64,000 nt of DNA from Jaenimonas drosophilae (Eukaryota; Euglenozoa; Kinetoplastea; Trypanosomatida; Trypanosomatidae). Below are positions 58,076-64,000 of this stretch, piece after piece (position 1 is the stretch's first letter; every line of letters begins with the position of its first letter). The stretch covers positions 1 through 64,000 of the forward strand of contig JASAON010001609.1 of NCBI GenBank assembly GCA_030849065.1, written 5' to 3'. The notes under the pieces are model-generated. The model was not told where the DNA came from, made no database searches, and was given only the letters and a program-made list of their open reading frames with translations. The translations under genes and the position numbers were made by a program.

Positions 58076-59197
58076 TTACGCCATCGATGATCGGAGCATC
58101 CACGCCACCGGGGATGTTGCCGCACAAATCTGCCGCATGTGCTCCAAATACTCCGCCGACTTCTCTGGGCTTCGTTGCAGCGCAGAAACTGCCTTCACGT
58201 ACACCAACATCATCGTGATGGCGGAGATGATGCCGCTCGCCAAGCCCGCCGGATCGCGCTGTGGTGCTAAGATTCCCCCCATCAGTGCGTGATCGGTGCG
58301 GCCTGGTTGGTCGGCGAGGATGTGCTTCATCAACCGTCGCGTGGCGGACTGTGCCACACGATAGATGAGATAGGTGAGCCCGCCACACATGCAGCAGGCC
58401 TCCTTCAACGGGTCAGCGCCCGCCACGAGCGCAGACTCGCTGCCGTCGAAGGAAACGAAGTGATAAATGGTTGGCAGGGTGTGTAGGGCGTTGATGCCAA
58501 GGTTGGAGATGAGCTGCAGCGTGAGGAGGACGTTGATGTCGGCGTTCATGATCATCGCCACACCGGGTTGGGCCCTCACCTCTGGACCTCCTCCACGTGG
58601 GGTCGTTACGATGGCCAGTGAGAGGGCCGTGGAGAGGAGCTGCGCACTGAGTAGGTAGCTCACCATGCCACGGGTCAGAACCAGTGGCACACACAAGCCA
58701 GCCATGGTGCTGCCAATGAGGAGCACAAACACAAGGAGGGAGTCCTGCGCAATCCAGCCAAGTGGGCCGAGGGTGTAACCGACGGAGAGGCAGGCGCCGT
58801 AGAAACATGCGATGCGGGCAGCAGGACGCATCACCTGCCTCGGGAGGCCAAGAAGGAGCAGCGCGGAGATGAAGGTGGTGGCGATGGGCAGCACCACAGG
58901 AATGGCAGAGCAGCGGTGAAACAACAAGGTGCCAGCACCGAGCGCCAACATGCCGGTGCTCGTCCAGCCGTAGGCACGCACAAGATGGCGCCTGACGAGA
59001 ACAAAGCGTGAGGCATCACCCATGGGCTCGGTGCAGCTCTTCACGCTCTCCACCACGGCCTCGAGACGCGTGTTGGCTGCTGTGGGCAGCACCCGACGAA
59101 CGAGGCCACAGCGGTAGCTGAGTGCCACGGCATAACCTCCCAGCACCACTAGGCTGCCAAAGCGCAAGGCAGCGACGACGGTGTCCTGTGCCGTCAT
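58076..59197 (-). CDS. Multi-pass membrane protein, possibly TMBIM5/GHITM-like
   Basis: The protein is 373 residues from the ATG at 59197 (MTAQDTVVAA), with about seven hydrophobic segments between residues 10 and 360. The order of segments and several local matches suggest the BAX inhibitor-1 superfamily, closest to mitochondrial TMBIM5/GHITM. One is WTSTGMLALGAGTLLF. Another is GPLGWIAQDSLLVFVLLIGSTMAGLCVPLVL. A third is a MCGGLTYLIYRVAQSATRRLMKH segment where the family has YGGL, a hydrophobic stretch and YDTQ. DPAGLASGIISAITMMLVYVKAVSAL follows, comparable with the last helix of GHITM. The acidic YDTQ site is replaced here (AQSAT). The assignment is tentative; an unrelated membrane protein cannot be excluded. 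Confidence 0.6.
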   Translation of the reverse strand: MTAQDTVVAALRFGSLVVLGGYAVALSYRCGLVRRVLPTAANTRLEAVVESVKSCTEPMGDASRFVLVRRHLVRAYGWTSTGMLALGAGTLLFHRCSAIPVVLPIATTFISALLLLGLPRQVMRPAARIACFYGACLSVGYTLGPLGWIAQDSLLVFVLLIGSTMAGLCVPLVLTRGMVSYLLSAQLLSTALSLAIVTTPRGGGPEVRAQPGVAMIMNADINVLLTLQLISNLGINALHTLPTIYHFVSFDGSESALVAGADPLKEACCMCGGLTYLIYRVAQSATRRLMKHILADQPGRTDHALMGGILAPQRDPAGLASGIISAITMMLVYVKAVSALQRSPEKSAEYLEHMRQICAATSPVAWMLRSSMA

Positions 59198-60509
59198 GGC
59201 CGGCCAACAACAACAATCTTCAAGAAACCTTCACTAATACACTAAAACATGATGATGATGATGATGAGTGAGTGAGTGAGTGAGATGGAGTGCGTGCATG
59301 TTGTGGTACCAACACGTTACACAAGTGTGAGGAGTGAGAGAGGTGATTGATGAATGGAATGGGGGTATGAGCTCATTGTAGCACACTTGGCGTCTTGCCC
59401 AGGGCTGATGAGGTGGGGCATCTCCTGCTCTCCCTAGCCTACGCGCACAAACACACAACACACGTACAAGAAGAAGAAGAAAATAGTGAGTGAAGAGAAG
59501 CTCCCTGAACTCATCTCCTCACTCCCCTCATGCCTGGCAGCTCGCGCGCCATGAAGATGGCAGACTGAGACCTTTGCGCACATTTGCACGCATGCCTCCA
59601 CCTTTGCATCTGGTGGTAGTGGTAGGGGAGCATGTACGCGTACGTCGAGGGTGAGGGAGGAGTGAGGGAGGAGGACAAGCATCTACGTGGAAGATTCATA
59701 AAAAAAAAATGAAAAAAAAAAATTCGTGAGTGGGTGGAGCAATGGCGCGACATGAAGTAGCACCATGATGCTCATCTCCTGTTACTGTTGCTGTGCGTGT
59801 ACGTGTGTGCAGCTTTTGTGTTGGTATTGGCAAGAGGATGGAGGGAGGGAGGGAGGCAGAGAGATGGGAGGGGAGGCCCGTTGCCAAAGAATAAGTGAAG
59901 GGTCCTCCACCCTTTAAGAAACGGTCTAGAGAAGCGAATAAATGGCAGGTTTGGTACACGTGTGTGTGTGTGCGTGTGTGTGCGAGAGAGAGCAGGTTGT
60001 ACGAGGTTGAGGTTGATGTGTTGTTGTGCGTCGCGTGAATGGCACGTTTGCGCCAAAACACGACAAGATGCCAACGTTGTTGTCCTCGTGTTGTGTGTGT
60101 TTTTATATTTGTACGTCATTTTGTGTATGTCCCACCACACTCATCCTCTTCTCACTCTACTCTTTTCAGCACACACACACACACCACCACGACCACACTC
60201 GTGCACCCCAATCATATGCTCATCTATCCTAGCGTAGATGTTGGAGTGTGTGTGTGTGTGTGTTTTTTTTTCTTCTTATATGAAACAACAACAAAAACAC
60301 GAGCATTGGTACAGAGGTAAGTCGGCATCTCAGCCACCAAAAACCGCGGCTGCTGACGCTTTCCTTGATGGAGGAGTGTGGTGGGTGGAGAGATGATGAT
60401 GAATGATAGGCTCACCGCACAAACACGCACACACGCACACACAGAGAGAGAGATTTTTCTCCATCTCTAGCAACAACAACCACATCCATAACAACCACGA
60501 GCTCGCGCA
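59198..60509. other. Intergenic spacer of 1.3 kb, rich in simple repeats
   Basis: It holds an ATG/ATGAG tract near 59249-59285, a T-rich sense-strand tract near 59698-59722, a GGGA tract near 59840-59860, and TG tracts near 59960-59985 and 60245-60262. GT-rich sense sequence follows the stop of the right-edge gene. No open frame has protein-like composition. It may hold a non-coding RNA gene that I cannot recognise by eye. Confidence 0.4.
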
Positions 60510-63500
60510 TCACCGGCGGCTGGCGCGAGAGTTATGGTGCGATGGCGTCAAGACTTCGCCCGCCTGGACCCCTGAACGTGGGCGGGTGACGGGCGTTGAG
60601 GCACGCACCGGCGCACCACTGGCGTAGGAGCTGCCATTGTTGTTGTTGTTGTTGTTGGCCCGACCGCTGCGTTCTGCTGCCCGTCCAGATGGAGCTCCCA
60701 CAGATGATTCAGCCCCACCTCCGCTGCGACGGCTGCGTGATGGTGCCTGGCTCTTGGCGTCGGATTCATCGAGGTAGCGATCGAGGAAGCGAAGAAGTGG
60801 CGGGGTGAGCTGGCGTGAGATGCTCGGCACCTCGGGATCCGTAACAATGGGCAGCGGAGTACGTCCGCCCGTTGAGGAGGTGTGTGGGGTGGCTGGCATC
60901 TGCATCGCACAGCGCGGGGAGAGGTGGCGGAGATGCGCGAAGGATTTAGGCACCACATCCTGGCGCTTTTCCCAGAAGGATTCCTCGCGAACACACTCAC
61001 CCATCAGATAGAGCTCCTGCAACACGGGGCTGCGCTCCGCCACGGAGGAGAACATGTTGCCCATCTGCAGGCCAATGGAGCTGTAGTCCGCATCTCCTCT
61101 CCTCATGCCATCCACGTACACGGCGTACATCTTCTCCGCGCGGGCGGAGCGATGTGTGGCACCCGGGAGGATGGGCGAGAGATCCCCAAGGTGCTCCACG
61201 ATGCGCAACAGCTGCACCGCAGCGGGCGGCAGCATGCCAACAAGGATGCCTTCGTTGTTGCTCGTGTTGAGTGCGGCGCGTGTGGCAGGCGCTGAGCGTG
61301 GTCGGAGGCCATCCGGAAAGAAGAAGAAGATCCACGACTGCATCATCACGCTTGGCACCAACGGCAACAAGCAAGCATAGCGAGCCAACACGGCATGCTC
61401 CTCCAACACGGAGAGGGCTGAAACCGCACGCCGTGTGTAGGCGTAGCGTGTATAAGGGTGCTCCGTGGATTGCATCGCCGTGGAGAGCGGGGTGGCCTCC
61501 ATCCCTGCCGTTTGTGGCAGCTCGGTGCGATAGTGCAAGCACAGCTTGGCACGATCTGCGGCAGAAGGTGATGGGTGCAGCGCGATGCGATGCATGCGAA
61601 AGAGGCCGACCGCCTCCATACGCAACGATGGGGTGCGCATACCTGGACGAGGTACGTCATTGGCCATCAAGCCTCCGCTGGACTTGCCCGATGGATCCAC
61701 CTGCACCCACACCGCCTCCGCCACGGCACCCCAGCGCTCCAGCTCCACCGGATGCAGCGCGTGTTGCACGCTGACGCGGAGGTCGCGAAGATCCTCCTGG
61801 GTGTGTGGGGCCTTGACAGGCACCACCTGCTCCGCCGCACGTGGGCCTTCTTGGCGCTCCACGAGCTGGAGGAGCTCCTTCAGCACCACAACAAGAGCCT
61901 GGCTCGTTGGCACGAGGCCATCATCCTTGGCACGGCCCATGCTACCAACACGTCGTGGCAGCTCACGCTCCGCCGCGTTCATCTCGCTCAGTGCGCTGGC
62001 GCTCGTCCACGTGCCGGCCAACAACAAGAGCGCGACCTGGCGTACGGCGGCCGAAACCCAGCAGAAGCTCAAGGTGGCGGTGGAGAGATCCTGGCGATGA
62101 TCATCCCAGTGCGCCGCCACGTGCTGAAGCAGTGTGAAGAGGAGCTCCGTCGCAGACTTGTTGGCGACGTTGTTGTTGTTGTCGGGGGTAGCGCAACGCT
62201 GCGAGACAGCCGTGGATGATGGTTGTTGCTGACGTGTTGGCCGGTCTAGAGGTGTATCACGTGGTTGTGTGGCAGCGGCACCCGCGGCGGTGCGTGGAGT
62301 CGGGCGAGCGGAGCTCGCAGACGAGCTTTCCTTTTGTGGTTTTGTAGTTGCGGCTCCGCCATCGCGCTGCATCGGCCGGCCGGCGGCGGTGTTAGGCTCC
62401 TTTTGTTGTGCCGCGGCAGCAGCGCGCTGCACAGGAGGTGGTGGTGCAGATGATGTCTGTGGTTGTTGTTGTTGTTGTTGCTCACGGGGCTGTCGGGCTG
62501 CTACGCCCGTGGCACGTTGTGGTCGAGCGGCGGCGGGTGATTCTCGTGCGTTGCTCGCCTCCATCGGTGTCTGTGGGCGTGCGGTGGCGAGCGGTGTACG
62601 TGGCTGGCCGCCAAAAGAGTGCTGTGTGTTGCGGCTGAGTGGGGCCTCACTATCATTGCGTGCGCGGCTCGTCGCGCCTGGCGTATCATTCATCATCTCC
62701 CGCGTGGGAATGAAGTGGGCGTGGGTGGGGCTCCCGCTCGGGGTAGGAAGCGGCCACTGCGCCATGCCCTCCTCCCCAACATCATTGCCGAGCAGCGCCA
62801 TGAGTGCGTCGTGGTTCTCGAAGCCGTGGTAGCGAAGCCACTCCTCGTACATCTCCATAAACTCTGCCGCGGCCTCCATCTGCAGTGCCATGAGGTGCGT
62901 ATCACTCACCACACATCCATAGACGGCAATCTGAGCACGACGGCTCTTATCATAGTCCGTGGTGAAGGTTGGATCTGGCATGGTGTTGGTGGTCTTGCGA
63001 ATGCGCACATCCTCGAGCAGCCGGCGGATCATCTCACTCTCCGCGCTCAGCGCCTGCACCGCCTCGTCAGCCAAGACAGATTCCTCAGGCTCCTCCGTCT
63101 GGAGGCGTCGCGCCACGATGCTGAGCTGGGTTGTGGGGCCGAGGCTGCCACTGGTCTCGCGGCCCAGCGAGGAACCACGGCTGGCGCCACCCTTCGTTGT
63201 TTTTCGGCTGTGGTGCAACATCGTCAGGGCGTGCTCTGACTCATTGTAGAGCTCCTGATAGGCATACTTTTCTTCCTGGGTGAGGTAGCCCGTGGGGAGC
63301 TCATCCGAGATGGCCAACGTTGGCACATGTTCGCGGTATGTGCGGCTGGTGCTATGCATCCGTTGGCGCTCCATCTCCACCGCCACACGTCGGTCCTCCT
63401 CCAGCACGCCAACCGCGGCTGGGAAGGGCAGCTCAGCGAGGCAGCGATCCATCTCCGCCACCGTCTGTGGCAGCTGTTGGCCGTTTTCTGTCAGGGCATA

Positions 63501-64000
63501 CTCAAGCTGCTCCTTGCACGACCACAAGTGGCTGATGGAGTGGGAGAGCACCCAGCGATAGAACCACTGGATGGTGCTCACGTCCCAGGCCAACTCCGAA
63601 AAGAGCGCGCACTCACGGAAGAAGCGCAACGCCTCCTCACGCGTCAGGCGTCGATGTGCTGGTGCCTCGGGGCTCACCTCCTTCCCCAGACCCGTGGCAT
63701 AGGCGAGGAGCTCATCCTGCACGAGCCGCACCGTTGCCTTGAGGCGCTCCACCTCTCCCTCCACATCGCACGGCACCGGTGGCGGAATATATGACGCCGG
63801 TGCCTCCTCGCACAAGGTGAAGGGATAGTTGTCAGACTTGAGCACCGCCACACTTGGGCCATCAATGGTGCGATGTGTTTGTGCCACGGGAACCGATGAT
63901 GGCCGCCCACTCGATGGCGGTGGCTGGACGGTTGAGGCGGCCTTCAGACGCCTGCGCAACGCCTGGAGATGTTTCACTTCCTCAGCCAAGGACGTGGAGG
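60510..64000 (-). CDS. Large unknown protein, N-terminus beyond the right window edge
   Basis: The frame is open from the stop at 60510 to the right edge, about 1,162 codons, so the start lies outside or very near the edge. No ATG lies before the edge in the first codons; an in-frame TTG at 63989 is not a credible start. The visible protein has a helical N-terminal half rich in Glu and Gln. A long disordered centre follows (Pro, Ala, Gln and Thr runs, with repeated PRTPLATARPQTP-like words). A folded C-terminal region of about 400 residues comes after that, with a hydrophobic core segment (MMQSWIFFFFPDGL), and the tail is Ser/Arg-rich. No domain is recognised. A kinetoplastid-specific cytoskeletal protein is possible but unsupported. 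Confidence 0.65.
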   Translation of the reverse strand, partial: STSLAEEVKHLQALRRRLKAASTVQPPPSSGRPSSVPVAQTHRTIDGPSVAVLKSDNYPFTLCEEAPASYIPPPVPCDVEGEVERLKATVRLVQDELLAYATGLGKEVSPEAPAHRRLTREEALRFFRECALFSELAWDVSTIQWFYRWVLSHSISHLWSCKEQLEYALTENGQQLPQTVAEMDRCLAELPFPAAVGVLEEDRRVAVEMERQRMHSTSRTYREHVPTLAISDELPTGYLTQEEKYAYQELYNESEHALTMLHHSRKTTKGGASRGSSLGRETSGSLGPTTQLSIVARRLQTEEPEESVLADEAVQALSAESEMIRRLLEDVRIRKTTNTMPDPTFTTDYDKSRRAQIAVYGCVVSDTHLMALQMEAAAEFMEMYEEWLRYHGFENHDALMALLGNDVGEEGMAQWPLPTPSGSPTHAHFIPTREMMNDTPGATSRARNDSEAPLSRNTQHSFGGQPRTPLATARPQTPMEASNARESPAAARPQRATGVAARQPREQQQQQQPQTSSAPPPPVQRAAAAAQQKEPNTAAGRPMQRDGGAATTKPQKESSSASSARPTPRTAAGAAATQPRDTPLDRPTRQQQPSSTAVSQRCATPDNNNNVANKSATELLFTLLQHVAAHWDDHRQDLSTATLSFCWVSAAVRQVALLLLAGTWTSASALSEMNAAERELPRRVGSMGRAKDDGLVPTSQALVVVLKELLQLVERQEGPRAAEQVVPVKAPHTQEDLRDLRVSVQHALHPVELERWGAVAEAVWVQVDPSGKSSGGLMANDVPRPGMRTPSLRMEAVGLFRMHRIALHPSPSAADRAKLCLHYRTELPQTAGMEATPLSTAMQSTEHPYTRYAYTRRAVSALSVLEEHAVLARYACLLPLVPSVMMQSWIFFFFPDGLRPRSAPATRAALNTSNNEGILVGMLPPAAVQLLRIVEHLGDLSPILPGATHRSARAEKMYAVYVDGMRRGDADYSSIGLQMGNMFSSVAERSPVLQELYLMGECVREESFWEKRQDVVPKSFAHLRHLSPRCAMQMPATPHTSSTGGRTPLPIVTDPEVPSISRQLTPPLLRFLDRYLDESDAKSQAPSRSRRSGGGAESSVGAPSGRAAERSGRANNNNNNNGSSYASGAPVRASTPVTRPRSGVQAGEVLTPSHHNSRASRR

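Noticed and set aside
59511..60140. Several short minus-strand frames in the 1.3 kb spacer
   Set aside because: Their translations are made of microsatellite-derived His/Thr and Ser/Pro words with no protein-like character.

Overview
The window looks like nuclear DNA of a free-living, flagellated kinetoplastid of bodonid type; that assignment is an inference. All 21 convincing protein genes lie on the minus strand, and none needs an intron, including a dynein heavy chain of about 4,319 codons. They are separated by roughly 0.2 to 1.7 kb of microsatellite-rich spacer. This is the layout of one polycistronic transcription unit running right to left, with mRNAs matured by trans-splicing. Gene content agrees: intraflagellar transport dynein, a radial spoke protein, TBCCD1, an M32 carboxypeptidase, and a UDP-GlcNAc pyrophosphorylase ending in a glycosomal-type SKI tripeptide. 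No rRNA, tRNA, CRISPR array or transposon was recognised.

Layout from left to right, which is downstream to upstream in transcription: an unknown gene cut by the left edge (1-858); IFT dynein heavy chain DYNC2H1 (1456-14415); TBCCD1 (15283-16983); a small EGF-like single-pass membrane protein (17641-18372); a full-length CWH43-type GPI remodelling protein (18676-22701); a 99-residue membrane protein (23240-23539); a kinesin carrying FHA, Roc and COR domains (24021-28871); a bacterial-type isocitrate dehydrogenase (30560-31819); an M32 carboxypeptidase (32338-33840); RRP12 (34211-38089); UDP-GlcNAc pyrophosphorylase (38453-40051); a DCAF-like WD40 protein (40470-43664); a mitochondrial protein (44073-46205); RSPH9 (46892-47794); a secreted His-rich repeat protein (48916-49527); a mucin-like protein (50477-52069); a RAD51C-like recombinase (52391-54127); an unknown protein (54319-55575); an SRPBCC-like protein (56134-57753); a TMBIM5-like membrane protein (58076-59197); and a large unknown gene cut by the right edge (60510-64000).

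The genes do not form a functional operon. Several fall into themes: flagellum and cytoskeleton (DYNC2H1, RSPH9, TBCCD1, the kinesin), cell surface and GPI/sugar-nucleotide supply (CWH43, UDP-GlcNAc pyrophosphorylase, the mucin, the EGF-like and His-rich proteins), and housekeeping (IDH, RRP12, RAD51C). The two most unusual items are the kinesin-FHA-Roc-COR fusion and the bacterial-type isocitrate dehydrogenase whose cofactor pocket carries NAD-type rather than NADP-type residues. A third pattern is a strand asymmetry of microsatellites: CA or CAA on the sense strand in 5' leaders, and GT or GTT on the sense strand after stop codons.
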